A program made the translations under genes and the position numbers. This document shows, piece by piece, positions 1-9,229 of a stretch of 64,000 nucleotides of DNA (its first letter is position 1; every line of letters begins with the position of its first letter). This DNA comes from Ancylomarina euxina (GTDB taxonomy: Bacteria > Bacteroidota > Bacteroidia > Bacteroidales > Marinifilaceae): NCBI RefSeq assembly GCF_003863355.1, contig NZ_QQWG01000004.1, positions 186,001-250,000 of the forward strand. The letters run 5' to 3'. The notes beneath the pieces are model-generated. The model was not told the origin of the DNA. It searched no databases and saw only the letters and a program-made list of their open reading frames with translations.

Positions 1-864
1 GTCTAGTGTTGCTTTATTATGGAATATTTTATGCTGAAACAAGCTTTGATAAAAGAGACTTAGATCAGAAGTTGTTGAAAGCAATCCACCGCCTCCATAG
101 TAATCTAACGATGGATGAAAATTGTATGTGTCAGCATTTTCAAGATATTGATGAATTCGTTTTCCTGTATAATCTCCATTAAAATCTTCCATGTATGTAT
201 CTTTGATGCCATTTTTTTTAAGTTGTAATTGTTCTAATATGGCATCGCCCATAGATTCACCAGTGATTTTCTCGATGATTTCACCTAAAAGAATGTATCC
301 CGTGTCGGAATAACTGAATTGTTCGCCAATAGCACCGATAGGTTTAGCGTATAATATAAGATCATTTAGTTGTTCGGTTCGTGTCCACTCATGACGTTTT
401 TTCATAAATTCAATCTTGAATTTATACGAATTTGTATGTTCAGCAAGTCCACTAGAATGGGTTAATAAGTGTTTTATAAAAATGTTATCTACATCGTATC
501 CTCCCGTTTTTAAAATATTAATATGCATGTCCGAAATATACTTTGTTATTGGGTCATCAAGATTAAGTCTTTCGTCTTCCCACAATCGCAGAATTGTTGC
601 AGCAACAAATGTTTTGGTTACACTTGCGATACGGAAAGTTTGATTTGGGAGTAATTTCTTTTCTGTCTTCTCTTCTGAAAACCCAGCTGCACCATTCCAA
701 CAAATATTTTTAGTCGGAGAAGTTACGTTTACTATAACTCCAGGATTGTTTTCTGATATTTCATCATATAAACATTTCTGAAGCAGGGAGTTGTAATCAT
801 CTTGTCTGTTACAGCAACTATAATTCAACAACATTATAATTGAAATAATAAATTGAAATTTCAT
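1..864 (-). CDS. Class C beta-lactamase-family serine hydrolase, lipoprotein (partial, C-terminus outside window)
   Basis: I translated this frame by hand because it runs off the window edge. The 288 visible residues begin with a short hydrophobic stretch and a possible lipobox ending at Cys17. The serine-hydrolase signature SVTK (Ser81, Lys84) is followed by Tyr185-Ser-Asp187, which matches the YxN/YSx element of the beta-lactamase/PBP4-like family (PF00144). A G-G-G-G-L stretch near residue 265 is typical of the same fold. Family members are esterases, D-Ala-D-Ala peptidases or beta-lactamases, so the substrate cannot be named. It is a lone minus-strand gene followed by another lone minus-strand gene, like the cassette-type genes at 12.9-16.5 kb. 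The family call is firm and the function is open. Confidence 0.85.
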   Translation of the reverse strand, partial: MKFQFIISIIMLLNYSCCNRQDDYNSLLQKCLYDEISENNPGVIVNVTSPTKNICWNGAAGFSEEKTEKKLLPNQTFRIASVTKTFVAATILRLWEDERLNLDDPITKYISDMHINILKTGGYDVDNIFIKHLLTHSSGLAEHTNSYKFKIEFMKKRHEWTRTEQLNDLILYAKPIGAIGEQFSYSDTGYILLGEIIEKITGESMGDAILEQLQLKKNGIKDTYMEDFNGDYTGKRIHQYLENADTYNFHPSLDYYGGGGLLSTTSDLSLFYQSLFQHKIFHNKATLD

Positions 865-997
865 TGTAAAATAAGTGATTTTCATTTGTATATCGTTTAA
901 TGTTATTTTTTTGTATTTATGTTCTTCTAATTATTAATAGCTTTTGTGTTGATTAGTTTTACTGAAACGCAACGGATGTGTAAGATCCATATTGATG

Positions 998-1588
998 TTA
1001 TTTCTCTAAAATGCCTTTTTCAACACTATCATCAATAAGTTTTTCAGCATAATTCCATAATTCTTTCGAACCATTTTTTATTACTTTTTTCTTTTCGTAT
1101 ACAGTTTGATATTTAACGCCAAATTCTTTCCACGTCCCACCATTATTTGAAGTATTCTGCAATAAAGGTTCAAGTCTATCCATTGATTTTGCAAATTTCG
1201 CCTCATTAGAAATACCATCTTCAAATTCAGTCCAAATTTCCATAAATTCGGCAGCCTGCTTCTTGGGTAGAATGCCGAAAATCCGTTTGGCAGATTTCAT
1301 TTCCTCCTCAGTATTTTCATGATTTTTATTTTGGTCGTAAATAAAGGTGTCACCAGCATCTATTTCGACGATATCATGAATTAAAACCATTTTTATAACT
1401 TTTAGCAAATCAATCTTCACATCAGAATATTCGCTTAAAACAATTGCCATCATCGCTAAATGCCAACTATGTTCAGCATCATTTTCATTTCTGTCGCTAT
1501 CAAACAATTTTGTTCGTCTCTGAATGTATTTGATTTTATCAATTTCTTTAATAAACTCTATTTGCTTTATTAAACTATCGCTTATCAT
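998..1588 (-). CDS. HD-domain phosphohydrolase (YfbR/HDDC2-like 5'-nucleotidase family)
   Basis: The 196-residue soluble protein has the HD-superfamily metal ligands: AEHSWH around His40-His43, then the doublet LIHD (His71-Asp72) followed by E-I-D-A-G-D. The arrangement and length match the HD_3/YfbR-HDDC2 group, known as 5'-deoxynucleotidases acting on nucleoside monophosphates. There is no signal peptide, so it should be cytosolic. It starts at ATG 1586-1588. It is a monocistronic minus-strand gene flanked by hairpin-prone spacers (for example 1600-1680), which suggests acquisition as a single-gene unit. The superfamily is secure; the exact substrate is inference. Confidence 0.85.
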   Translation of the reverse strand: MISDSLIKQIEFIKEIDKIKYIQRRTKLFDSDRNENDAEHSWHLAMMAIVLSEYSDVKIDLLKVIKMVLIHDIVEIDAGDTFIYDQNKNHENTEEEMKSAKRIFGILPKKQAAEFMEIWTEFEDGISNEAKFAKSMDRLEPLLQNTSNNGGTWKEFGVKYQTVYEKKKVIKNGSKELWNYAEKLIDDSVEKGILEK

Positions 1589-1599
1589 TTTAATTTACG

Positions 1600-1680
1600 G
1601 TTTTATTTATATTGTTGCCAAAGGTGCGTTTGCGCCTGCAACAGGCATATTACGTATGACACATTGTTGGCGGCTCGTGC
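1600..1680 (-). repeat. attC-like imperfect palindromic spacer
   Basis: On the minus strand the spacer begins GCCAACAATGTG and ends TTTGGCAAC, with an inner imperfect palindrome (CCTGTTGCAGG). The ends are complementary around CCAAC/GTTGG. It resembles in form the spacers between the single genes at 12.9-16.7 kb. I saw no integrase. Confidence 0.4.
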
Positions 1681-1690
1681 TTTATTTCTT

Positions 1691-1828
1691 CTAATTATTA
1701 TCTGGTTTAACTATTGTAATTCCTTCAAAAAAGTAATCTACAATATATTTATCAAACCAATCGAAGAATGGTAATTCTAGAATAAATACTATTGTTATCG
1801 TTCCAATATGGCAGGATAAGAACAGCAC
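1691..1828 (-). pseudogene. C-terminal remnant of an unidentified gene
   Basis: A 45-codon minus-strand frame ends at TAG 1691-1693 and is closed upstream by a stop directly before GTG 1826-1828. It translates to a protein-like, hydrophobic and aromatic-rich tail (…IVFILELPFFDWFDKY…). It directly precedes the palindromic spacer at 1600-1680, as a cassette gene would. The best reading is the 3' end of a truncated gene; a real mini-gene starting at GTG cannot be excluded. Confidence 0.35.
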
Positions 1829-1959
1829 TTAATAAGAGTCACTAAATTAAATATTATTCGAACTAAACAGTATATCGAGTGCAAGTAAAACTATAAGTAA
1901 GTATAAAATAGAATCACTCTTCGTAATAGAAACCTTAATGTCAAACTTAAAAGTGGCAT

Positions 1960-2002
1960 AAGAACAAACCCCACAGCGCAATGCACTGTGGGGCTTGTTC
2001 TT
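1960..2002 (-). terminator. Strong stem-loop terminator of the 2040-2780 lipoprotein gene
   Basis: A near-perfect 17-bp stem (AAGAACAA…CCCCACAG paired with CTGTGGGG…TTGTTCTT) with a 9-nt loop lies 38 bp downstream of the lipoprotein stop codon. Confidence 0.75.
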
Positions 2003-2039
2003 ATAATGAAACGACCTACTTTTCTCTCTCTCTAGAAAT

Positions 2040-2780
2040 TTAATTCGTTGTGCGAACAACAATCGTATGGGTACCGCCATAAGTCAGACTACCATCAGCA
2101 TACCTGGCGTAAGGTCTAAAATGATAATCTGTAGCAGGTGTTAGATTAGTGGCATCTGCAAAATAGCTGGTGGTCGAAACATTCCCTACTAAATTGTCAG
2201 CAAGTAAGGTCATCGCATCTGTAAAATCACTATTGAGACTGTATTGTATCCCTAACTCTATTGGCGACTCTTTCTCCACCTCAAGTACTCTAAGTGCAGC
2301 GTCAATACTCGTGGCTTCTATAGCGATTGTTTTAGGTGTAATCATTTCCATAGCCATCGATCGGCTTTGACTAGCATCAATCTGAGTGCTGACATGTATT
2401 TCGTTACCGTAAAAGAAACTGCCATCGTTCATTTCGAGAAATGCTCTGATAAAATAAGTGCTGTTTCGGTTTAGGTTTTTAAGGGTTGCGCTTACATTTG
2501 CAGGACCTACCGCTATGGCTGTATTGCTCGAATTCACCGTAGGTTTCGATGTTGTTCCGTACACAAAGGCACGTCTTACAACATTCCCAAAATCCTTGTT
2601 TCCATCATCAAAGGCTCCAGTCAACATGATATCGACTGTCCCATCACGATTAATAAAGTAATCGGTGTCTGCATTTGTAACAAAACTTCTGTCATCTTTT
2701 ACTACCGCATCCTTACTGGAACAGCTAAAAAAGGCTACTGTGCTGAAAGCAAACAGAACTGCCATCAATAAATTTCTCAT
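2040..2780 (-). CDS. Lipoprotein with fibronectin-type-III-like repeats
   Basis: The protein starts at ATG 2780; the reading frame continues upstream only to a TTG. The N-terminus is a lipoprotein signal (MRNLLMAVLFAFSTVAFFSC). The mature part holds two similar modules, each ending in the Bacteroidota FN3-like pattern Y-F-I-R-A-F…D-G-S…Y-G-N-E and Y-H-F-R-P-Y…D-G-S…Y-G-G, the usual 'TYYVRAYA…YG' strand of surface proteins. No catalytic motif is visible. It is probably an envelope-anchored binding or structural protein, transcribed alone and ended by the terminator at 1960-2002. The domain call is moderately strong and the role is unknown. Confidence 0.7.
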   Translation of the reverse strand: MRNLLMAVLFAFSTVAFFSCSSKDAVVKDDRSFVTNADTDYFINRDGTVDIMLTGAFDDGNKDFGNVVRRAFVYGTTSKPTVNSSNTAIAVGPANVSATLKNLNRNSTYFIRAFLEMNDGSFFYGNEIHVSTQIDASQSRSMAMEMITPKTIAIEATSIDAALRVLEVEKESPIELGIQYSLNSDFTDAMTLLADNLVGNVSTTSYFADATNLTPATDYHFRPYARYADGSLTYGGTHTIVVRTTN

Positions 2781-3169
2781 TTTCAAAAACTTTCTTTTAA
2801 TAAACGTTTACAAAACGAATCTTATCTCTTCCTTATGCAGAAAAAATAAGCTTCCTTTTCTAAAATCGCTGCAAGAGTATGAAAAAAGAATGAGCTCACC
2901 AATCTTCCCACATACTTTAATAGTTAAAAAAACATAACTAAATACTTAGAAACCAATATAACAAGCCCCACACAACCTAGCATATGGAGCTTGTTGTATA
3001 ATGAATCTTCAAAAATAATTAACGCTTCCTTAGGATAACTTCGACTACATTTCGGCTTTACTCAACGGGCAGCTCAGTCTCCGTTTAAGTCATCTCAAAC
3101 TCATAATCACCTCACCAACTTCTATTGATGAGTCGATTTCTAAATTTAAATAACCTCTTAAGATAATGC
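2781..3169. other. Intergenic region, no gene seen
   Basis: It contains a weak inverted repeat AACAAGC…GCTTGTT (about 2960-2996) that could end transcription of the gene at 3170-3430. It also contains a copy-like fragment of the 'CTTCGACT…CTCAACGGGCAGCTCAG' intergenic element (about 3045-3085), related to the one at 16806-16830. No convincing ORF was found. Confidence 0.5.
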
Positions 3170-3430
3170 CTACTCCTGTTCGCTTGCGATTTTACAAACC
3201 TCTCCCATTTTACTCATCATGTATTCATGAGATTTTCGGGTATGCGGGATGGTACAATCGGCACAATTTTTAAAACCGTTTGTGTATTTGAAATTCCCAC
3301 CACATTTATCTTTCAGCATGTATAAGGGGCAGAAACAAAACAGGCAATTAAAATCAGCCTCATTTTCAACTTTATGACAGGGGAAATATTCGCACTTTGT
3401 GTTTTGGACAAACTTATAGTTATCAGACAT
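3170..3430 (-). CDS. Cysteine-rich small domain protein (PF04071 / COG2158 type)
   Basis: The 86-residue protein starts at ATG 3430 (the longer frame opens with TTG). It carries the family's ordered Cys/His motifs: C-x4-P-C-H, N-C-L-F-C-F-C-P-L-Y, C-G-G-N and C-x2-C-x2-P-H. This pattern is the 'cysteine-rich small domain', a presumed metal-binding module whose biochemical role is unknown to me. The family is often found near cobalamin or cobalt genes, which fits here: it lies directly downstream (150 bp) of a PepSY membrane protein and a TonB receptor under a cobalamin riboswitch on the same strand. It could be the third gene of that operon. Confidence 0.8.
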   Translation of the reverse strand: MSDNYKFVQNTKCEYFPCHKVENEADFNCLFCFCPLYMLKDKCGGNFKYTNGFKNCADCTIPHTRKSHEYMMSKMGEVCKIASEQE

Positions 3431-3579
3431 TGTATTCAATTCTTATTGTGTTTTTCATGGTATTGGGTGTAAAAGTAACGTTTTTAAGCCTGTCAAACTT
3501 ACAGAAGCTAGGGCTTAAATCAGCTCTTTCCCCTATATAAAAACAGTATCATTTAATAATCAAGGCATTCAATCTTAAG

Positions 3580-5055
3580 TCAAAGCTCTGGTTTTACTTT
3601 TTTTAATAAAACACGCCATGTCAGCACCAAAGCAGAAACACTTACAAATGTGCCCCCGACTGAAAGCAGGATAAGCAAGAGTTTTCTCAACCATTCATAC
3701 TCTGACAAAAAAGGAAAATCAAAGCTGTGAAGTCCATTATATAGCCAACGCCTCCATCGCCTATTAGTATTGTAAGAACGAATGACTTCGCCCGTTAAGG
3801 GATGAATATATAGGCTACTTTGATCGGCATCATCAACTTGCAATTGCCACACAGGTATGGGATAATCGCCTGATTCTGCATATGGGTAATAGGCGTTATA
3901 AGTATATAATTGATTTAAACTGAAAGAGGTATTTTTAAACAAACGTTTTGTCCAAGTTTCAATCTCCGTTTTTGTGTAAGTCAATTTTCTTTCAAGCTCA
4001 TTTCCCTTAAGGATATAAACCTCGGGCATTCCATTATGATGACAAAAAACATGAACACAAGCTTTACCCATCACCTTTTTCCAAATAATCCTTTTTACTT
4101 GTGTATCCTCATGCAATAACGCCCCAATTTGCTTAGGTGTAATCGCAAGTGAATCGTAACATTCACCCTTCTGATTCCAAAGCTTTCTGGCAGATTGTTT
4201 ATTGTGAACAGGAGCTATAAACTGGGGAATATTCGAAACAGAAACCAAGCCACTAAGAATAAAGGTGAAGACAAACAAGCCGAATACAAAACCTGTTATA
4301 TGATGCCATTTGTACCAGAACTTTTTATACACACTGAGGTTCGACCAACTTGCTCTTTTCTTTCTTCTCTTGAGTCGGATAAAACCCAAAATCAGACCTG
4401 ATAAGCTAGCGAAGACACCCAATAATGATATCCAATACACTAGTCTTAACCAAAAGCCTGTTTTCAAACGAATCGATTTAAAATAAATCCAATGTGGTAT
4501 GGCACCTAATCGGGCTGCCCATCTCGCATTGCGTGTGGTTTCCTGAACAACAAGCCCATTTACAGCTGAGATATAAAGCTGCGTATGAGCCTCATCATTC
4601 ATATCGCATTTGTAAATAGGAAGCCATGATTGACAATACGACCATGGCATCCACTGATCCAGCTCCAAACATTTTTCATAGGATAGCAAGTCTGCTCCCG
4701 AAAATGAACAAGCCAAGTTTAAAACATCTTCCTCAGAATAGTGATCTATTTTCTTCAAGCTTGTAGCATCATAAATGTTCTCATTGCCTCTCGATTGTCT
4801 AAACTCATAAATAACTTTTCCATGTCTTTTTTCTACAACAAGCTGTTCTGATAAATCTGAAGTTGGCGTTCTTAGATGCATTAGCTCCTGACACGTGATG
4901 GCTTCCAAATGTGAAAATGCCTTCTCTTTTGATGCATGCGGAAAACTTGCAAATATCATCACAAAGCCAGATAGGAACCACATCACAAACATCAGACTCA
5001 GCAAGGAACCTAAGAGACTGTGTAATCGAATAATCAATTGTTTTAAGTAGCGCAT
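3580..5055 (-). CDS. PepSY-associated transmembrane protein (PepSY_TM, PiuB/FegB-like)
   Basis: The 491-residue inner-membrane protein has four clear hydrophobic segments: near residues 12-36, 200-226, 250-275 and 463-485. Large periplasmic PepSY-like portions lie between TM1-2 and TM3-4. His-containing helices (R-L-H-S-L-L-G at the start, W-H-H-I-T-G at TM3) are typical of the PepSY_TM family, some members of which reduce or release iron from siderophores. The gene lies 91 bp downstream of the TonB receptor on the same strand, so the two form an operon. With a cobalamin riboswitch upstream, a role in reducing or processing an imported corrinoid or metal chelate is plausible but unproven. Confidence 0.85.
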   Translation of the reverse strand: MRYLKQLIIRLHSLLGSLLSLMFVMWFLSGFVMIFASFPHASKEKAFSHLEAITCQELMHLRTPTSDLSEQLVVEKRHGKVIYEFRQSRGNENIYDATSLKKIDHYSEEDVLNLACSFSGADLLSYEKCLELDQWMPWSYCQSWLPIYKCDMNDEAHTQLYISAVNGLVVQETTRNARWAARLGAIPHWIYFKSIRLKTGFWLRLVYWISLLGVFASLSGLILGFIRLKRRKKRASWSNLSVYKKFWYKWHHITGFVFGLFVFTFILSGLVSVSNIPQFIAPVHNKQSARKLWNQKGECYDSLAITPKQIGALLHEDTQVKRIIWKKVMGKACVHVFCHHNGMPEVYILKGNELERKLTYTKTEIETWTKRLFKNTSFSLNQLYTYNAYYPYAESGDYPIPVWQLQVDDADQSSLYIHPLTGEVIRSYNTNRRWRRWLYNGLHSFDFPFLSEYEWLRKLLLILLSVGGTFVSVSALVLTWRVLLKKVKPEL

Positions 5056-5146
5056 ATTGTCAAAATCTATATCAGCAATAAGCTAATCCCCACAAGTCAT
5101 ATTGGAAGATTAGCTTATTGGAATTGTTTTCAATCATTAAATTGAA

Positions 5147-7660
5147 TTACAGTTTAAGTCCTACTGTCAACACAAAGTTTCGTTCTTGTCCAGGAACATA
5201 TTGGTTTGAATAAACCGAGCTTGACTCATATTCCTTATTTAAGATGTTGTTGATCTTTAACTTCACAAAGGTTTTATCAAACATATACCCCAGTGCTGCA
5301 TCGAACAAGCAATAGCCATCCAGTTCGTATTCATTATTCGAGTCGGTAAACATTTTATCAGAATAGTTGGCACCCAATCCCATATTAAAGCTCTTAAGTG
5401 TCCCTTTTTGAACCTGATAGAAGGCCCAGGCATAAACCTGATTTCTGGGATTAAACGTCAGGTCATTACCAGCTGTAGAATTGATGTAATCATTGGCTGA
5501 AAACTGACGGTACTTAGCAATATTAAAGCCGTAGCCAGTTGTTATGCTCAATCCTTCTGTTGGACGAAGAAGGGCCTCAATATCGAATCCTTTTGAATCG
5601 ACCATTCCAATTTGCCCGTATACGCGGCGACCATCATCGGTTTTGCCTAGAGATTGTACGATGTTATTCTTCTTGATATAATAGGCACTGGCGTTTAGAT
5701 TCAAAAACGACTTGTAATCGTATTTGATACCCGCCTCAAACTGGTAACCATTTTCTGGCTCATAAACTTCTTTTCCATCTTCGGGGAAGAATTCCTTACC
5801 GTCCTTATTCAAGTAAACGTAATTGGCATTAAAGCTAGAACGCTTTGGCTTGAAAAAACTTGAATATGAAGCATAAACAGAAAGAGATTCAATAGGCTGA
5901 TACACTCCACCTAAACGATATGAAAAGGACTTATTCACCATGCTCGTCTCTTCTGATTTATCGGTTAAATGACGCCCAAGATCAACCTTTGCCGATCGCA
6001 TGTTTACTTTAAAATGATCGAATCGTAAACCTGCCAGAAACTTCACTTTCTCTGAAACTTCAATTAAATCCTGGAAATAGAAACCATTCACATATTCCCT
6101 GTAAAGGCTCGCTCCTGAAAAGCTTGTGCTTAAGTTCCCTTGATTTAGTGTTGGATTCTCTACAGCCACTTTTGCAAACAGACCATCTCCCTTCACATCA
6201 ACACCTACGTTATAGCCCTTAAAGCAAGTTCTATCAAGATACATAAAGTAATAGCCAGCAGTGTATTTATGCTTGATCACACCTGTTTTGAAGCTTGAAC
6301 TGTAGTCGATATCGTTTTGATAAGTCTGCGTTTCATGAGAAAAACGCAAGGGGAAGGTGCGTTGAATGGTATCTAAAGAGATAAACATCTTTTCACTTCC
6401 TTTCATATAGTAATTGGCATAAATATCCGATATTGATGTCAGATAAGACAATTCCTCTGTTGAAAAATAATCAATTAAATCGTCAGAATAAGTCGAATGA
6501 AACTGCAGCTTCGATTCATCGTTAAACTCATGTGTATATTTCACTGAAGCATTCACGTTCTCATGCTTAAGAAAATCTTCAGGATCGTTATATCGCTGTT
6601 TTCTATCGAAATTCTCTGGTAAATCACCCTTCTGATAAACAAGCTTATCATCGGCATCGTAAATATCGTATTTAACTGATGGCAAACCCGTTTCTGTCCC
6701 ATAAAAATCGTCATTGGCGCCCATACGGAATTCCAATTTATTTTTATCGTCAATTTCATAATCCAGAGCTAGGTAAGCATTGGCTGTTTTATTACCATTA
6801 TCACGCCAACCTTCCTGACTTGATAAGCTCGCATCGAAACGGTAGCTTAACTTATCTGTAATACGATTACCCAAACCTAAAGTCATACGTTTGGCTTCCC
6901 AACTACCATATGAGGCTGTGAAATTACCTCTAAAATATTTAGTTGGTTGTTTTCTAACAACATTCAAAATCCCACCTACTGCTGAGTGACCATAAAGAAC
7001 GGAAGCAGGACCTTTCACAAATTCGATGCGCTCTACAGCAGCTAAAGAGGTCAAAGGTGCACTATTAGAAAGGTTCATCCGCTCATCGCGAGCTCCGTCG
7101 AGCATGATAACCGGTGCTCCAAAGCCACGCATACTAAAGGTTTGAAATCCACCATAGTTCATTTTTGGTTTAATCCCTGTCGCATATTTCAGAGCATCGT
7201 TCACATTGTTCACTTGTAGCTGATCCAATAAGTCCCGATCAACACTGGATGTTGTTAATGGTATATCTTTCAATGGAGCAGCTAGTTTCAAAGAACTTTC
7301 GGCCTGTCGAATTCTTTGAGCAGAAACATTGGTTCCTTTTAAAAGGGTTTGCTGATTCTCCATTTCGAAAATCAGCCTCGGCATATCTCTGCTGATTTTA
7401 ACTATTTTATTGATTTTAGTATAACCTGAATAAGAAACACTGATCTCATATTCACCTACTTTCAAATTTGTAATAGAGAATTCTCCATTTTGGTTTGTAG
7501 CTGCACCCAAGTTTGTGCCGTCAATATAAACATTGGCTCCTATTAGAGGTTGTGGGGATCCCTGTTCTTTTACCAGACCCGAAATTGTCAGACTTTGTGC
7601 TAGTAGTGATTGAGAGACTAACATAAATAGACCAAACAGGACATAATTCATTCTTTGCAT
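5147..7660 (-). CDS. TonB-dependent receptor, siderophore-receptor-like, under cobalamin riboswitch control
   Basis: The 837-residue protein has a Sec signal (cleavage after …SLLAQ, about residue 22). A CarboxypepD_reg-like beta-sandwich (about 24-108) is followed by the plug (about 120-240, with D-G-A-R-D and V-K-G-P-A-S-V-L-Y-G…G-G-I-L-N) and a 22-strand-size barrel to the end. The plug signature is closer to siderophore receptors than to the short BtuB type. The 5' leader (7813-7998) is a cobalamin riboswitch, so expression should fall when B12 is sufficient. The substrate may be a corrinoid, or a cobalt or other metal chelate needed when B12 is short. It forms an operon with the PepSY_TM gene downstream. 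The receptor call is firm and the substrate is inference. Confidence 0.9.
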   Translation of the reverse strand: MQRMNYVLFGLFMLVSQSLLAQSLTISGLVKEQGSPQPLIGANVYIDGTNLGAATNQNGEFSITNLKVGEYEISVSYSGYTKINKIVKISRDMPRLIFEMENQQTLLKGTNVSAQRIRQAESSLKLAAPLKDIPLTTSSVDRDLLDQLQVNNVNDALKYATGIKPKMNYGGFQTFSMRGFGAPVIMLDGARDERMNLSNSAPLTSLAAVERIEFVKGPASVLYGHSAVGGILNVVRKQPTKYFRGNFTASYGSWEAKRMTLGLGNRITDKLSYRFDASLSSQEGWRDNGNKTANAYLALDYEIDDKNKLEFRMGANDDFYGTETGLPSVKYDIYDADDKLVYQKGDLPENFDRKQRYNDPEDFLKHENVNASVKYTHEFNDESKLQFHSTYSDDLIDYFSTEELSYLTSISDIYANYYMKGSEKMFISLDTIQRTFPLRFSHETQTYQNDIDYSSSFKTGVIKHKYTAGYYFMYLDRTCFKGYNVGVDVKGDGLFAKVAVENPTLNQGNLSTSFSGASLYREYVNGFYFQDLIEVSEKVKFLAGLRFDHFKVNMRSAKVDLGRHLTDKSEETSMVNKSFSYRLGGVYQPIESLSVYASYSSFFKPKRSSFNANYVYLNKDGKEFFPEDGKEVYEPENGYQFEAGIKYDYKSFLNLNASAYYIKKNNIVQSLGKTDDGRRVYGQIGMVDSKGFDIEALLRPTEGLSITTGYGFNIAKYRQFSANDYINSTAGNDLTFNPRNQVYAWAFYQVQKGTLKSFNMGLGANYSDKMFTDSNNEYELDGYCLFDAALGYMFDKTFVKLKINNILNKEYESSSVYSNQYVPGQERNFVLTVGLKL

Positions 7661-7812
7661 GATTCATTAATTTTAAAATTCTAAAAAAAAAATGACATCT
7701 TGCTTTCCTATTCTTTCTTTTGTGAAAAAATCAAAAAATAAATACTGAACACGCGCGTAAGTTCAATACATATACTTCGTTTCCCGGAAGCAAAATGTTT
7801 TAAGTTACGATT

Positions 7813-7998
7813 TGGCAGGTCTCCTGACTTATCTCAATTTTTACAGCCTTCCCCCCATCTCTGAGAGTGGCTTGTGGTGTAAAAATTATGCTTTGCAATT
7901 GCAAAACGAGATTTACAGTAGCGGGTACTGTTCCGGATTCTCACCGGATTCCCTTTTCATTCCCTCAAGCGAATGCCTGAGTAGAACACCTAAATCGT
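7813..7998 (-). promoter_or_regulatory. Cobalamin (B12) riboswitch
   Basis: Read on the minus strand, the leader has the full set of cobalamin riboswitch landmarks in order: GGTGTTC, a stem around TCAGGCATTCGCTTGA, GGGAATCCGGTGAGAATCCG, the conserved ACAGTACCCGCTACTGTAA, GCCACTC, GGGAAGG, and the B12 box AGTCAGGAGACCTGCC at 7814-7829. The box lies 150 bp before the ATG of the TonB receptor with no intervening gene, so it controls the 7660-to-3580 operon. Confidence 0.95.
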
Positions 7999-8245
7999 TG
8001 CAAATATAAAAGCTTTATTTTTTCAATTCCGAGTTCTTTATCAATATAATTTCGTGTTATCTAACATCTATCGTTTTTTAAGTGAAATCGTATATATAAG
8101 TGAAATAAAACTTTAATAAAGTTCCACGATTTCCATACCATTATCTCAAAACATGCGTTCTATAAAAGAATCCCTTGCCTCACCTAAGCTTAGTTTGGCA
8201 GGGCGTTTATAATTCAAAACAAATTTCATTTATATCGGTCGCAGC

Positions 8246-8866
8246 ATGAGCAAGTTTTTCACTCTCCTTCTCCTTTCAGTCCCTATTCTCCTAATTTCTT
8301 GTGGCGGTACAGGCTATCATGAAGATATGAGTATTGAGGAATCTCCAGAGGCGAAAACACTCAATGAGATCAACCGAAAGGATGCCTTCGATTATCTGAA
8401 TGCGGTTAGAAATAAACCAGCAAGTTTCAGTGATGAACTAGGGATTGATTTATCAGGGGTTGTGACGCGTAATCAATTAATTTGGAGTGCAGAACTAGCG
8501 AAGGCTGCCTACGATAAAGCTAAGGATATGGCTGAGCGCAACTATTTTGCCCATGTCGATCCGGATGGTTATGGCATGAATTATAAGATAAATGCAGCGG
8601 GTTTTGATCTAGCCGACTATCTGATGCCGTCAAAATCAGCTAATCATTTCGAATCGATAGCCGCTGGCACCAATCGAAATACAGGGGAAATCATGATACA
8701 GCAATTGATTATTGATAAGGGAATTCCTAGCCTGGGACACAGAAAACACCTACTTGGCATGACCTGTTTTTGGGCAGATGCAGAATACTGTGGCATCGGA
8801 TTTTATAAAAAACCAGGCTCAACATACACCCATTATATTTGTGTCATGATAGCCAAGCATAAGTAA
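8246..8866 (+). CDS. CAP/SCP-domain (PR-1-like) lipoprotein
   Basis: The 206-residue protein has a lipoprotein signal (…VPILLISCGG, lipid Cys about 19). The CAP-superfamily landmarks follow: L-N-A-V-R-N-K near residue 52, A-H-V-D-P-D-G near 110, H-F-E-S-I-A-A-G near 133, G-H-R-K-H-L-L near 166 and Y-C-G-I-G-F near 179. His and Glu residues of the usual CAP cleft are present. CAP proteins are secreted, with lipid-, peptide- or carbohydrate-binding roles; no enzymatic role can be assigned. The gene is divergent from the riboswitch-controlled operon and stands alone. The family call is good. Confidence 0.85.
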   Translation: MSKFFTLLLLSVPILLISCGGTGYHEDMSIEESPEAKTLNEINRKDAFDYLNAVRNKPASFSDELGIDLSGVVTRNQLIWSAELAKAAYDKAKDMAERNYFAHVDPDGYGMNYKINAAGFDLADYLMPSKSANHFESIAAGTNRNTGEIMIQQLIIDKGIPSLGHRKHLLGMTCFWADAEYCGIGFYKKPGSTYTHYICVMIAKHK

Positions 8867-8965
8867 GTTGGACTTGCAAGAAAAGATTCTGGACTTGCAT
8901 GCAAAAGATTCTCCTCCTTTGTAAGGGGGGAGTTACGTAAGATAAAAAGAAGCTGAGCCCAGACC

Positions 8966-9229
8966 TTATTCAATCCGACTTGAGGATACCGATCGAAATT
9001 CAATCTCCTTATATATAGCTCTCAATTTTCTACAACCAATTACAAACAAGGGGAATAGCCCCAGCGGGACAATCAATAAAGGCGTAAAACCTGAGGTAAA
9101 GTACATAAATGAAGTCAACACGATTAATGCACTTAAAAGCATAGCGAATGCTGTAAGTAAAGAGATATAAATTCTCTTCTTATGCTTGAGTCTTTCCGAA
9201 CTCAAAATAGATAGCTTATCTTGTTTCAC
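8966..9229 (-). CDS. Small membrane protein of unknown function
   Basis: The 87-residue protein has a basic N-terminus (K-H-K-K-R), two hydrophobic segments (about residues 22-45 and 49-66) and a charged C-terminus. It starts with GTG at 9227-9229; the next Met lies inside TM1, so GTG is probably genuine. I do not recognise the family. A disabled copy of the same gene lies at 17070-17290 on the same strand, so the sequence has been duplicated within this region. Expression as a real protein is likely but not proven. Confidence 0.55.
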   Translation of the reverse strand: MKQDKLSILSSERLKHKKRIYISLLTAFAMLLSALIVLTSFMYFTSGFTPLLIVPLGLFPLFVIGCRKLRAIYKEIEFRSVSSSRIE

